Positions 10,057 to 19,900 of a stretch of 64,000 nt of DNA are shown here, piece by piece. Within the stretch, counting starts at the first letter, position 1; each line of letters begins with the position of its first letter. The notes below the pieces were generated by a model. It worked only from the letters and a program-made list of their open reading frames with translations. It did no database searches and was not told the DNA's origin. A program made the position numbers and the translations under genes. Origin of the DNA: Xanthomonas euvesicatoria pv. euvesicatoria (GTDB taxonomy: Bacteria; Pseudomonadota; Gammaproteobacteria; Xanthomonadales; Xanthomonadaceae); assembly GCF_020880415.1 (NCBI RefSeq), contig NZ_JAJIUJ010000068.1, positions 1 to 64,000 on the forward strand, given 5' to 3'.

Positions 10057-11360
10057 GCCCGCACCTGTGCGGCGTGTGCGGCCTGTGCGCCCGCAACGGG
10101 CAACGGTGGCGGCGGCGGTGGCGCGGCACCCAACTGCGTCGGCAGCGGCAGGCTCAAGGTGGCCGCCACCCCGCTGGGGAAGTTGGACACGATGGCAAAG
10201 CTCGCCTTGTCGGCATAAATCAGCTTCAGCCGCTCGCGCAGGTTCTTCAAGCCGATGCCGGTGCCGTGGCTGTGCGTGTTGAAGCCCTGGCCGTCGTCGG
10301 CCACGGTAAGCGTGACATGGTCATCGTGGCGACGCGCCAGGATCCACACGGTGCCGCCACCGGGCTTGGCTTCCAGCCCGTGCTTGATGGCGTTTTCCAC
10401 CAAGGTCTGCAACATCATCGACGGTAGCGGCAACGCACGCAGTTCGTAGGGCACTTCCACCTGCAGGGCCAGCCGCGTGCCCATGCGGATACGCAGGATC
10501 TCCAGATACGCCTGGGTGCGTTCGAGTTCCTCGCCCAGGGTGGCGATGGCACCGTCGGCGCTGGGCAGCGAGCTGCGCAGGTACTGGATCAGGTGGCCGA
10601 TCATGATCTCGGCGCGCGGCGGGTCGGTGCGCGCCAGCACCTGCGCGCTGGCCAGCGTGTTGTAAAGAAAGTGCGGCTCGACCTGGGCGTGCAGCAGATT
10701 CAGGCGCGCCACGGCCAGTTCCTTTTCCATGACCGATTGCTCGGCGGCGGCCTGTTCGTCACGACGTTGCTCGCCGACCCGGCGCACCACCGCGCGATTG
10801 ATCGCCTCGGCGTTTTCGTAGTTGCTGCCTTCGTCCACCGCGAACAGATCCACCCAGGCGCCAGCGTCGGGCTCGCACAACACGGTGACGCTGCTGGTGC
10901 CCTGCCCCGGCGCGATCGTCGCCAGGATCTGGTTGTGGGTGATGGCAAAGCGTGCGAACAGGTTCCAGCGCGAGGGCTGGCGACCTGCGTACGGGTCGAT
11001 GCGGCGCACCTTGGCGCGAATCAGCAGGCTGCCCGGCGCGCATTCGATGTCCTGCACACGCGGTAGCGCACGCACCGCCTCTTCCATCACCGCGAAGCTG
11101 GCCTGCACATCCAGCGGTACTTCGATCTGGCGGCGCTGGCGGGTGGACAAGGTGGTGTGGTCCAGCCGATCAGCGATCAGGCGCACGCGCCGCACATGGG
11201 TGACCGAACTCATCAACGCCAGCGTCAGCAAGACCATGCAGGCCAGCGCGAAGATCGGGCCGATGGAGCCGAACAACTGCGTCCACATGATCCCTGCCAC
11301 CACCAACGCGGCGGCCCAGGCGAACACGATGCGCACGATCAGGAAGACACTGGCAGACAC
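10053..11360 (-). CDS. LytS/YehU-type sensor histidine kinase
   Basis: This membrane kinase of about 435 residues is the partner of the adjacent LytTR regulator. Two N-terminal hydrophobic helices (FLIVRIVFAWAAALVVAGI; FALACMVLLTLALM) are followed by a long sensor region with no named domain, then a His_kinase dimerisation motif (VEPHFLYNTLA) and an HATPase domain (NAIKHGLE, DDGQGF, GTGIGLKNLRERL). The C-terminus ends in a proline run (PPPPPPLP) and an Ala-rich tail. The start is uncertain: I use a GTG at 11360, directly before the first helix, while an 18-residue longer form from 11414 is also open. No Shine-Dalgarno sequence decides it. Confidence 0.88.
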   Translation of the reverse strand: MSASVFLIVRIVFAWAAALVVAGIMWTQLFGSIGPIFALACMVLLTLALMSSVTHVRRVRLIADRLDHTTLSTRQRRQIEVPLDVQASFAVMEEAVRALPRVQDIECAPGSLLIRAKVRRIDPYAGRQPSRWNLFARFAITHNQILATIAPGQGTSSVTVLCEPDAGAWVDLFAVDEGSNYENAEAINRAVVRRVGEQRRDEQAAAEQSVMEKELAVARLNLLHAQVEPHFLYNTLASAQVLARTDPPRAEIMIGHLIQYLRSSLPSADGAIATLGEELERTQAYLEILRIRMGTRLALQVEVPYELRALPLPSMMLQTLVENAIKHGLEAKPGGGTVWILARRHDDHVTLTVADDGQGFNTHSHGTGIGLKNLRERLKLIYADKASFAIVSNFPSGVAATLSLPLPTQLGAAPPPPPPLPVAGAQAAHAAQVRA

Positions 11361-11668
11361 GGGTGGGCAGCTCGTTGGGATGGGACGGGAGCGAGCATAG
11401 CCGGCGCGCGCCACTGCGAAAGCCCCGGGCGACGAATGGCCGCCAGCGTGGCATCAAACGCCAGGATTGCGGTGCGAAACCCTGATGCCGGGCCATGGCC
11501 GCGGCAGATGCGCGCGCTATGCTGGATGCACGCCTGCGCTGCGCATGCCGCGCTCGGTTGCTGCCACGCGGCAGACAGCATCTGAAGATGGCCACGGCAT
11601 GCGTCCGCGCAGGCGTGGCGAGCCGCATCATGGCACCCATCACCCACCACACCTTGTAAGGGAGTTGC
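11361..11668. other. Divergent intergenic region
   Basis: About 300 bases separate the leftward kinase gene from the rightward oxidase gene. Promoters for both must lie here, but no consensus elements or operators stand out. Confidence 0.4.
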
Positions 11669-12883
11669 ATGCACCGTCGTCATTTTCTACGCAGCGCCGG
11701 TGTTGCGCTGGCGGCCGCCTCCACCGCGAGCTGGGCAGCAACGAACAAAGCGCTCGCCGTCCCGCCCGCCACCCAGCCGGTCACGCTGCCGGGTGGTCTG
11801 CCTGCGCCGTTCGCGGCTGCCCCGCCATTGGCACCGATGCGCGCCTCGGTCGATCGCATCATCGCCATCAACGGGTGCACGCGTCCGTTCCGCGCGCAGG
11901 GGCCGCGGATCGAAGCCGAGCGCATCGGCCGCAAGACGGTGGTGCACAACTATGGGCATGGCGGCAGCGGGTGGTCGCTCTCGTGGGGTGCCGCCGAACA
12001 GGCATTACGGTTGGTGCGTGCCGCCGACCCGGCCGCGCGCACGCTGGCGGTGATCGGCTGCGGCGCGATCGGCTTGACCACTGCCCTGGTGGCGCAACGC
12101 GCCGGCCTGCGTGTGCGCATCTACGCGCGCGAGCGCCTGCCGGATGTGCGCTCGTTCTATGCCACCGGCGTGTGGTCGCCGGATTCGCGCGTGTGCACCA
12201 GCGAACACGCCACTGCCGACTTCAAGAGGCGCTGGGAAGAAATGGCGCGCACGTCGTTTCGCCGCTACCAGACCTTGCTGGGCCTGCCCGGCGAGCCGAT
12301 TGAATGGCGCGATGGCTACGTGCTCTCGGACGTGCCCTTCGATCGACCTGTCGCCCCTGCCGAAGCGCATGAGCCGGACTATCCGCCGCTGGAGCGCGAA
12401 CTGCTCGATGATCTGGGCCCGCGCTCGCAGCCGGTGGCGCCCGGTGATCATCCATTTCCGGTGGCGTTCGTGCGCCGCTACAGCCAGCTCACCTTCAACC
12501 TCAGCGCGTATGCGCGCTTGTTGATGGATGACTTCCTGCAGGCAGGCGGCGAGCTCTACACGCGCGAGTTCGAGCATCCGCGCCAATTCGGCGATCTGCG
12601 CGAGAAGATCCTGATCAACGCCACCGGTTACGGGGCGCGCGCCTTGCTGGGCGACGACAGCGTGATTCCGGTGCGCGGCCAGACCGCGCGCCTGATCCCG
12701 CAGCCGGAAGTCACCTATGGCCTGGTCTGGCGCGGCCACAATCTCAACGTCGTGCCGCGACGCGACGGGTTGTTGGTGCAGGCGCAAGGCGCACACGACT
12801 TCAATAACGCAGACGCCATGCCCGACCGCGCCGCAACGGAAGCGGCGGTGCGCGAACTGGCGCGGCTGTTTGCCACACGCTGA
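11669..12883 (+). CDS. Tat-exported FAD-dependent D-amino acid oxidase family protein
   Basis: The 404-residue flavoenzyme of the DAO family (PF01266-type) begins with a twin-arginine signal (RRHFLRSAG followed by VALAAASTASWAA). It should therefore fold around FAD in the cytoplasm and be exported. The dinucleotide-binding motif is VIGCGAIGLTTALVAQRAG at about 130-148. Later family elements are INATGYGARALLGDD and the VRGQTARL strand. A ribosome site (GGGAG) precedes the ATG. D-amino acid oxidases are normally intracellular, so export is unusual. The substrate is not established. Confidence 0.82.
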   Translation: MHRRHFLRSAGVALAAASTASWAATNKALAVPPATQPVTLPGGLPAPFAAAPPLAPMRASVDRIIAINGCTRPFRAQGPRIEAERIGRKTVVHNYGHGGSGWSLSWGAAEQALRLVRAADPAARTLAVIGCGAIGLTTALVAQRAGLRVRIYARERLPDVRSFYATGVWSPDSRVCTSEHATADFKRRWEEMARTSFRRYQTLLGLPGEPIEWRDGYVLSDVPFDRPVAPAEAHEPDYPPLERELLDDLGPRSQPVAPGDHPFPVAFVRRYSQLTFNLSAYARLLMDDFLQAGGELYTREFEHPRQFGDLREKILINATGYGARALLGDDSVIPVRGQTARLIPQPEVTYGLVWRGHNLNVVPRRDGLLVQAQGAHDFNNADAMPDRAATEAAVRELARLFATR

Positions 12884-13191
12884 GCGACGCGAGCGCGGTG
12901 GTGGCCTGCGTGCATTGCAGAGCGCATCGGTGCTGCCAATGACATGCAAAGTCCTCTACCGGACGCCAGCATTGCAGGTGGTCGTGCCGAACCAGCAGTG
13001 CACTTGTTGGTCGTTGGAAGGTCGAGCCACGCCAAGCGCAGCGTCGACAACCATCAAGCACGCCTCAGGTCGGCATGGACAGCGCAGACAAACCGCAAAG
13101 GACGCGCGACTGCACGGTCACCAGCCGCGCCCGCCAGGCGGTGCACGCAGTGGTTCCATTCGCGCTTCACACGCCGCCCCGCACCGCCACG
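12884..13191. other. Intergenic gap
   Basis: About 308 bases between converging genes. No gene and no convincing terminator hairpin were found. Confidence 0.35.
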
Positions 13192-13386
13192 CTAACGATC
13201 TTCAAGCGAAGCCTGCAATGCACTGGCCAGCGCAGCGTCGCCGCTGACCAGTTCTTCCCAGCGCAAGGTCACGCCTTTGCGCCTGCCTTTCTCGACCAAT
13301 TTCAAACCTTGCGGATCGATGATCAAGGTATATGCCTGATCGCCGATCTGCAGGTCGCGACGTAAGGGTTTGTCCAGCGGCGTCAT
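13192..13386 (-). CDS. Small conserved hypothetical protein
   Basis: The 64-residue protein MTPLDKPLRRDLQIGDQAYT continues with a compact beta-rich pattern (LIIDPQGLKLVEKGRRKGV) and the helix ELVSGDAALASALQASL. The balanced composition and lack of low complexity support a real gene. I place the start at the internal ATG at 13386, five codons into the open frame, because the coherent sequence begins there. I recognise no function. Confidence 0.65.
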   Translation of the reverse strand: MTPLDKPLRRDLQIGDQAYTLIIDPQGLKLVEKGRRKGVTLRWEELVSGDAALASALQASLEDR

Positions 13387-13866
13387 CGCACGGTCTCGCA
13401 AAAGGTTCGATCGCCGTTGTACCGCATCGACGTGGATCGATGCTTGAGTGCAGCGATGCGCAAGCCTAGCCGCATCGGCGCCGAGGTGATGGCCAGAGTA
13501 GGCGCGTCATTGCACCCCTTCATTGCAGGCGCAGCGAACGCGGCCTGCACCACAGCACAGGTCGCCATCGCATCGGGATCACCGTTTCCACCAATCCCGC
13601 TAACACTCGCAGGGCTAGCGTAGCGACCACGCGGTACTGCCTGGAGATCGACGCGATGACCACGGTGTACTTCGAAGAACGTCAGGTGCAGTGCGCACGA
13701 CCCTGCGCTGCAGGCGAGTGACACGCACCACGACGATTTCGGAGTTGTCGCACGTGCTGCATCGGCACGCTTGTTCGCAGGCGTGCAACGCGAGCTCATC
13801 AAGGCATCGCCACCGACATGGCGAACCGCAGCAACCCATCCTCTGACAAACCCCAAGGAGCCACAC
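13387..13866. other. Intergenic gap upstream of the DUF892 gene
   Basis: These 480 bases lie between a leftward small gene and the rightward stress block. Only the Shine-Dalgarno sequence AAGGAG at about 13855 is clear. No other element is convincing. Confidence 0.4.
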
Positions 13867-14373
13867 ATGGCGATCAAGACTGTCGAAGAACTTTTCATCC
13901 ACGAACTGTCGGACATCTACAGCGCCGAGAAGCAGCTGACCAAGTCGCTGCCGCGTCTTGCGCGCGCGGCCACCGAGCCGAAACTCAAGCAGGCCTTTGA
14001 AACCCACCTGGAAGAGACCCAGGGCCAGATCGAACGCATCGATCAGGTCGTGGAGACACTGGGCATCAAGCTCAAGCGCATCAAATGCGCTGCGATGGAA
14101 GGCCTGGTCGAAGAAAGCCGCGAGGTCATCGACGAAATCGAGGCCGGCCCGGTGCGCGACGCTGCACTGATCGGCGGCGCGCAGAAGGTGGAGCACTACG
14201 AAATCGCCTCGTACGGCACCATTGCCGCCATGGCCAAGCAACTCGGTTATGCCGATGCATTGCCGCTGCTGCTGGCCACGCTGGAAGAAGAAAAGGCCAC
14301 CGACGAAAAGCTGACCCTGCTCGCCGAACAAGGCGGCAACCAGAAGGCATCCAAGGCCAGCAAGGCCGCCTGA
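13867..14373 (+). CDS. DUF892 ferritin-like protein (YciE/YciF family)
   Basis: The 168-residue, mostly helical protein matches the YciE/YciF (DUF892) fold, a four-helix ferritin-like bundle induced by stress. Diagnostic stretches are ELFIHELSDIYSAEKQL, THLEETQGQIERI and KVEHYEIASYGT. The E and H residues in the second to fourth helices are candidate metal ligands. AAGGAG sits seven bases before the ATG. It precedes manganese catalase by 136 bases on the same strand, a pairing common in stress clusters. The physiological role of YciF is not settled. Confidence 0.92.
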   Translation: MAIKTVEELFIHELSDIYSAEKQLTKSLPRLARAATEPKLKQAFETHLEETQGQIERIDQVVETLGIKLKRIKCAAMEGLVEESREVIDEIEAGPVRDAALIGGAQKVEHYEIASYGTIAAMAKQLGYADALPLLLATLEEEKATDEKLTLLAEQGGNQKASKASKAA

Positions 14374-14509
14374 GTCACCGCGCAGGACGCTCGCCGCCGT
14401 CCTGCGTCGCTTGCATCCCTGCGGGCATCCCCCCGAAGCCAAAGCCCCACGTTTCTGCCCGCTCGCTGAGTGGTCGTAGTTGCCGGGCGTCAGCCATGGA
14501 GCACCACCC

Positions 14510-15409
14510 ATGTTCATGCACAACAAGCGTTTGATGTACACCGTCCGCGTCGCCCAGCCCAATCCGGATCTGGCCACGCTGATGTTGGAACAGTTCGGCG
14601 GACCGCAGGGCGAACTCGCCGCTGCAATGCGCTATTTCACCCAGGCACTGGGCGAAGACGATCCGGGCCGCAAGGACCTGCTGTTCGACATCGCCACCGA
14701 AGAAATCAGCCACCTGGAGATCATCGGCTCGATCATCGCCATGCTCAACAAGGGGCCCAAGGCGGTGCTCTCCGAGGGCATGGAAGAAGCCATGGACATG
14801 CGCAACATGACCCAGAACAGCACCAGCCATACCCAGCAGATTCTGTATGGCGGTGGCCCGGCCCTGGTCAATTCCAGCGGCGTGCCGTGGACGGCGGCGT
14901 ATGTCGACAGCATCGGTTGCCCCACGGCCGACATGCGCTCCAATATCGCGGCCGAAGCGCGTGCCAAACTGGTATATGAGCGCTTGATCAACGTCACCGA
15001 CGATCCGGGGATCGTGGATGCCTTGCGTTTTCTGATGACGCGCGAAGTGGCGCATCAGAAGTCGTTCGAAAAGGCCTTGTACTCGATCGAGCCGAATTTC
15101 CCGCCGGGTAAGCTGCCGGGCGATCCGCGCTTCACCGACAAGTACTACAACACCTCCCAGGGCGAGGGCGACATGATCGGTCCTTGGAATGCCGGCGAGC
15201 AATGGGAAGTGGTGGCCGACCGCGAGGCACAGGCCGCCGTGGATGGTGGCGACGGCTCTGCCACGGTCGCGCTGGATGCCACGCAAACCGCGGCCCTGGA
15301 TGCCATGTCCCAGCGGCTGCTCTCCAACCCCGAGCTGGACCGCGTGACCGGCGCAGACCTGGGCGCGGGCCCGGGCGCCGGTTCCACCACCGGCGATATC
15401 CAGCGTTAG
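14510..15409 (+). CDS. Manganese (non-haem) catalase
   Basis: The 299-residue enzyme disproportionates hydrogen peroxide with a dimanganese centre. All five expected ligands are visible: E35 (GELAAAMRY), E65 and H68 (EEISHLE), E149 (AAEARAK) and H182 (REVAHQKSFE). The C-terminal 60 residues are Gly/Asp-rich and probably disordered. I chose the ATG at 14510, with GGAG upstream; an ATG two codons on is also possible. It is cytoplasmic. It follows the DUF892 gene and is closed by two hairpins. Confidence 0.93.
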   Translation: MFMHNKRLMYTVRVAQPNPDLATLMLEQFGGPQGELAAAMRYFTQALGEDDPGRKDLLFDIATEEISHLEIIGSIIAMLNKGPKAVLSEGMEEAMDMRNMTQNSTSHTQQILYGGGPALVNSSGVPWTAAYVDSIGCPTADMRSNIAAEARAKLVYERLINVTDDPGIVDALRFLMTREVAHQKSFEKALYSIEPNFPPGKLPGDPRFTDKYYNTSQGEGDMIGPWNAGEQWEVVADREAQAAVDGGDGSATVALDATQTAALDAMSQRLLSNPELDRVTGADLGAGPGAGSTTGDIQR

Positions 15410-15413
15410 ACCT

Positions 15414-15435
15414 GATGGGTGCAGTTGCACCCATC
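15414..15435. terminator. Perfect inverted repeat just after the catalase gene
   Basis: gatgggtgca and tgcacccatc form a perfect 10-bp inverted repeat with only two bases between (practically a 9-bp stem with a 4-base loop). No T tract follows. It lies four bases beyond the stop codon and may protect the mRNA end or support the next terminator. Confidence 0.45.
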
Positions 15436-15438
15436 ACC

Positions 15439-15468
15439 AGCCCGGAGCCAGCGCGCTCCGGGCTTTTT
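15439..15468 (+). terminator. Intrinsic terminator after manganese catalase
   Basis: agcccggagc (15439-15448) pairs with gctccgggct (15455-15464) across a 6-base loop and is followed by TTTTT. The next gene's ribosome site begins about 14 bases later, so readthrough or a very short intervening promoter must supply it. Confidence 0.85.
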
Positions 15469-15491
15469 CATTGCACTGCACAGGAGTTGCC

Positions 15492-15830
15492 ATGAACGAA
15501 AAATCCACGCTCGACACACACGACGAACGCCAATCGGCCTATCGCGGAAACGGTACCGACGCATCGCTGGATGGCCAGGGCCGCAACGATCCATCGGCTG
15601 TCCAGACCCGCGATGCACTGCCGCCGCGTGGCGGCGCGCCGGACGCGTTGCATCAACGCGGTCATGGCCGCGGCGGCACCTTGGGCGAAGGCGAACCCGA
15701 CGGCCACCCGGAACGCGACGGCAGCACGCAACCCAACTTCGGCCAGAGCGGCACTTACGGCAAGCAGCAACACATCGACGCGCAGCAACGCGCACTGGAC
15801 GACAACGCCGAGGAAGCAGAAGACAACTGA
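15492..15830 (+). CDS. Small hydrophilic disordered protein
   Basis: The 112-residue protein is almost free of hydrophobic residues and rich in Gly, Asp, Gln, Arg and His (MNEKSTLDTHDERQSAYRG, GHGRGGTLGEGEPDGHP). It has a strong ribosome site (CAGGAG) and ends in an acidic tail. Such proteins often belong to desiccation or general-stress responses. Placement straight after manganese catalase supports that, but no named family is evident. A long-range stem and a clean terminator follow. Confidence 0.75.
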   Translation: MNEKSTLDTHDERQSAYRGNGTDASLDGQGRNDPSAVQTRDALPPRGGAPDALHQRGHGRGGTLGEGEPDGHPERDGSTQPNFGQSGTYGKQQHIDAQQRALDDNAEEAEDN

Positions 15831-15846
15831 TCGGTTGCGAGCCTGC

Positions 15847-15914
15847 GGTCGGTGGGTCGACCTGTGCGCGGCGCGATCGTTGGCAAGCAGCGATCAGGAT
15901 CGACCCACACGACC
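15847..15914 (+). ncRNA. Structured 3' region, possible small RNA
   Basis: ggtcg (15847-15851) and tgggtcga (15853-15860) pair with tcgaccca (15900-15907) and cgacc (15910-15914). This gives a 13-bp stem with a small internal loop. An inner hairpin is possible (gatcg 15875-15879 with cgatc 15891-15895). A canonical terminator begins nine bases downstream. The whole could be a 3' UTR fold or a 3'-derived small RNA. Confidence 0.35.
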
Positions 15915-15922
15915 GAAACGAT

Positions 15923-15951
15923 GAAGGGGCCCACTGGGCCCCTTCTTTGTT
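15923..15951 (+). terminator. Intrinsic terminator
   Basis: gaaggggccc (15923-15932) and gggccccttc (15936-15945) form a perfect 10-bp stem with a 3-base loop, followed by tttgtt. It closes the small-protein transcript and faces the leftward gene at 15971-16543. Confidence 0.85.
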
Positions 15952-15970
15952 GGCTAAATGGCGCACGCGC

Positions 15971-16543
15971 TCAGACGCGCGCAATCGGTGCCGAGGCCCC
16001 TTCGCTCGCCCACTCCGGGCGTACGCCTGCCGCAGCGGCGCAGCGTTCCAGCCGCCAGGGCGTGAGATGGCGCATGGCTTCGGCGCCGCCCATGTGCAGC
16101 CACTTGCTCAGGTCCGTGTCGATACACAGCGGCCGGTAGGTGGGCATGCTCGCCGACGAGGCGACGAGCAACGAGAATCCCATCTGCAGGCGTCCGCCGA
16201 TGTCCATCACGTTGCGCAATCCGGCGGCGTACACCGCGCTGCCATCCTGGCTCAACCAGGTCGCGGCGGTGGTGCCATCCGCCGATGCAGTGCAGACGAA
16301 ACCGCATAGCGCAATGGCGCAGCGTTGGGTTTCCCAGATGGCCAGATCAACGCCGCCCAATCCGCCGGGCTCCTGCAAATGGATCGAACGCTGCTGCCCC
16401 GGTGCGCGGCGGCCGAAGGTCGCGCGCTCCTCGCGTTTGCCGCCACGGTCGGCGACGAAAATGTCGGCATCGGCGCCCACCCCGACTTCGACCCATGCGT
16501 TGCTCGCCATGCGGGCGGACAACTGAAGAATGCGCGTAATCAT
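15971..16543 (-). CDS. Conserved hypothetical protein
   Basis: The 190-residue protein has no signal peptide or transmembrane helix. The N-terminal half reads as a compact beta-rich domain (NAWVEVGVGADADIFVADRGG), and the middle carries WLSQDGSAVYAAGLRNVMDIGGRL. I recognise no family. The start at 16543 is backed by GGAG six bases upstream. A second in-frame ATG 11 codons on is less well placed. Confidence 0.65.
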   Translation of the reverse strand: MITRILQLSARMASNAWVEVGVGADADIFVADRGGKREERATFGRRAPGQQRSIHLQEPGGLGGVDLAIWETQRCAIALCGFVCTASADGTTAATWLSQDGSAVYAAGLRNVMDIGGRLQMGFSLLVASSASMPTYRPLCIDTDLSKWLHMGGAEAMRHLTPWRLERCAAAAGVRPEWASEGASAPIARV

Positions 16544-16994
16544 GACTACTCCACTATGTGCATCTCGATGACATAGGTGGTTACGCACAATGCGCGCCAA
16601 CTTTCTGACGTTCGCAAAAGTCGGTGCTGCAAGCGTTTGACGCGGCTTCAGTTGCGCAACATGCACTACGAAAGCCCAATCGGTCGCAGGTTCTGCACCA
16701 TCGCGCAGTATTTGCCGTTGGCTGCATGTGTACAGCGCACGGCAACGCCGTTGGATGCAGATGCACGTGCAGCAGCGTTTGCTGTCAACCGCACACGCGC
16801 ACTGCACGGGCGTCTTGGGTGCAGCACAGCGCTCTTTCACTCGCGGTTTCGATGGTCGCGCACGTCTTCATCGTCGCGAGGGCGCGTGCCCGGCACTCAG
16901 ACCTGCGGATTGCAGCGTGGCCGGGCGGTGCATGTGCATACGCTGCTCACCTCAGCGGCCATGTCCCCGCAGGCCCGAGGTCTTGCGATCCAAC
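16544..16994. other. Intergenic gap
   Basis: These 451 bases lie between the hypothetical gene and the 3' end of the large kinase gene. I found no plausible gene, terminator or repeat. Confidence 0.4.
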
Positions 16995-19900
16995 TCACCC
17001 GTTCACCGGATTGAGCGGCAACTGGATCTCGCATTCCAGGCGCGTGTCGCTGAGCTCGTAGCGCGTCTGCGCGCCATGGCTATAGGGCAAGGCATTTTCG
17101 ATCAGCCGGCGCCCGAAGCCGCCGGCCTCATCACGGTCGCCGCGCAGCTGCTGGCTGGCGCCTTCTTCGATCCACAACAGCTTGAGGCGCGCAGGCGTAT
17201 CGCTGCCGGAGACGACCTCCCAACGGATCGACAAGGTGCCGGTCTCCACCGCCAGCGCGCCATGCTTGAGCGCGTTGGTGGCCAATTCGTGCAACGCCAA
17301 TGCCAGCGTCTGTACGGCGGATTTGCGCAACGCCACGTTCGGTCCCTCCACCACGATGCGTCTTTGATCCGGCTCGGCCCCCAGCGCATCCAGTTCCATG
17401 CGCAGCAAGGCGCCGATGGTGGTGGGCATATTGTCCGATTGCGACAGCAGCCCCTGCACGCGTGACAACGCGGCCAGCCGGTCTTCGAACTTGGCCGCAA
17501 ACTCGGGCATGCTCTGGCTGGCCTGTACGGTCTGCTTGGCCACCGACTGCACCACCGTGATCAGATTGCGCGTGCGGTGCTGCAACTCGGCCACCAATAC
17601 GCGCTGTTCTTCCTGCAGGCGGCGCAGGTTGTCCGACTCGGTGGAGGTGCCCAGCCATTCCAGCACCTGGCCGCGTTCATCGCGTACCGGAGCGCTGCGC
17701 GTATGAAACCAGCGGTAACCTTGTTCGGCCGCATTGAACAGGCGGTGTTCGATATCCAGCCCGCCGCTGGACGCACTTCCCAGCCAGGCATTCATGGTCG
17801 GCTGGCGATCGTCCGGGTGAACCGCCTGCAACCAGCCCAGCTCCAGGCTTTCGGCATCGCCCTGGCCGGTGTAGCTGGACCACTGCGGGCTGGACCAGGT
17901 CCAGCGGCCGCCATCGAGCGAGCGCCACACCAGCTGTGGGATGCCTTCCATCAAGGTGCGCAGGCGTTGCTCGCTGCTGCGTAGCGCACGCTCGGCGCGC
18001 GTGAGCGGAGTGACGTCCATGAAGGTCAGCACCGCACCACCGATGAAATTGTCCACGGTGCGATACGGCAGCACGCGCACCATGTAGCGCGCATGCGTGG
18101 TGGGGTTTTCGACCTCGCGATCGAGCACCGCCAGGGTGCGGATCACCCGCCGCGCATCATCCTGCAGTTCGTCGTAATCCACATGCAGCTTGATGTGGCT
18201 GATCGGGCGCTGGATGTCGCTTTCCACCAGCGGCAGGTCGGTGACGGCCGGGGTGAAGTTGGTGACGCGCAATTCGTTGTCGAGGAAGACGGTGGCGATC
18301 TGGGTGCTTTCCAGCAGGTTTTTCAGATCGCTGTTGGCATGCGCCAGCTCCTGCACGCGATGGGCCAGCTCACCGTTGACGGTGGTCACTTCCTCGTTGA
18401 CCGATTGCAGTTCTTCCTTGGAGGTTTCCAGCTCCTCGTTGGCGCTCTGCAGTTCTTCGTTGAGCGACTGGTATTCCTCGTTGGAAGACTTGAGCTCCTC
18501 GTTGGTGCTCTCCAGCTCTTCGATCATCGATTGCAGGCGCTCGCGGGTGATGCGCAGCTCGTTTTCCAGCACCTGCACATGACCATCGTCGTGCACGCTG
18601 TCGTGTGGGGCGGGCAGCTCCACCGGTTCGCGCGCTTCCACTTCCTGGAACAGCACCACGTAGCCGCGCGGCACGTCCGAATCGGCGGTTGGCTCGACGA
18701 ACAGGTTCACCGCCCAGGTCGCCGCATCTTCGTGCACCTGGACACCTCTGACGTGCACAGGCGCGCGTTCGCGCTCTGCGCGGCTGAGCGCGCTGCGCAA
18801 ATCCAGGCGCAAATCGCGATGGATCAGGTTGAGCAGGTTGAGACTGGGCGTGCCGCCGCCGGGGCGGATGAAGCGCTCCGCCTGAGACGAGAAGTGCAGC
18901 ACCTCGAACTGCTCGTCCAGCACCGCATACGCCGGCGCATAACGGTCGGCGATACGCTCGCCGGCACGCACCAGCGCATTGCTGGAGGTGCGCTGCCGCT
19001 GCGGTGGTGTCGGCACCCTGGCAACCGCAGCGGGCTGCACGGTTGGGAAGGTCGCATGCACGTTGCTTTGCGCATCGATGCGCTGGAAGACCCGGAAGCT
19101 GCGCTCCACCGGGGTGAACAGTTGCGCATGCCGCGAGACGTTTTCGGCATTGCCCAGGAACAGGTAACCGCCCGGACGGATGGCGAAATGAAAGATCGGC
19201 ACCACCCGGTTCTGCAACTCGGCATCCAGATAGATCAGCAGATTGCGGCACGAAACCAGGTCCAGTCGCGAAAACGGCGGGTCCTTGACGATGCTGTGCT
19301 GGGAGAACACGCACAGCTCGCGCAGCTCCTTGCTCACCACATAGGTGTCGCCTTCCTTGACGAACCAGCGCCGCAGTCGTTCGGGTGCAACTTCACCGAC
19401 GATGCTGGAGGCATAGCGCCCCACCCGTGCAGTGGCCAGTGCGCGCCCGTCGATATCGCTGGCGAAGATCTGGATGCGTGGCGCGGTGTCCAGGGTTTCG
19501 GCGTGTTCGCGCAGCAGCATCGCCAGCGAATAGGCCTCTTCGCCCGTGGAGCAGCCCAGCACCCAGATGCGCAGGCTGTCGCCGGTGTGCTTGCCCTGGA
19601 ACAAGCGCGGAATCACCTGCTGCTCGAGGAATTCGAACTCGCGGCGGTCGCGAAAGAACTTGGTCACGCCGATCAGCAGGTCGTTGAACAGCTGCAACGG
19701 TTCGTCGAAACGATTGCGCAACACCTCCAGATACTGCTCCAGCGTTTCCACCTGCGCGACCTGCATGCGCCGCTGCACGCGGCGCAGGAAGGTGGCGCGT
19801 TTGTAGCCATGAAAATCGTGGCCGGTGGTATTGCGCAGGATGGCGGCGACCTGGCTGAGCTTGTCGCTCTCGCTGCCATTGCGCACGCCGGTCGGCACCG

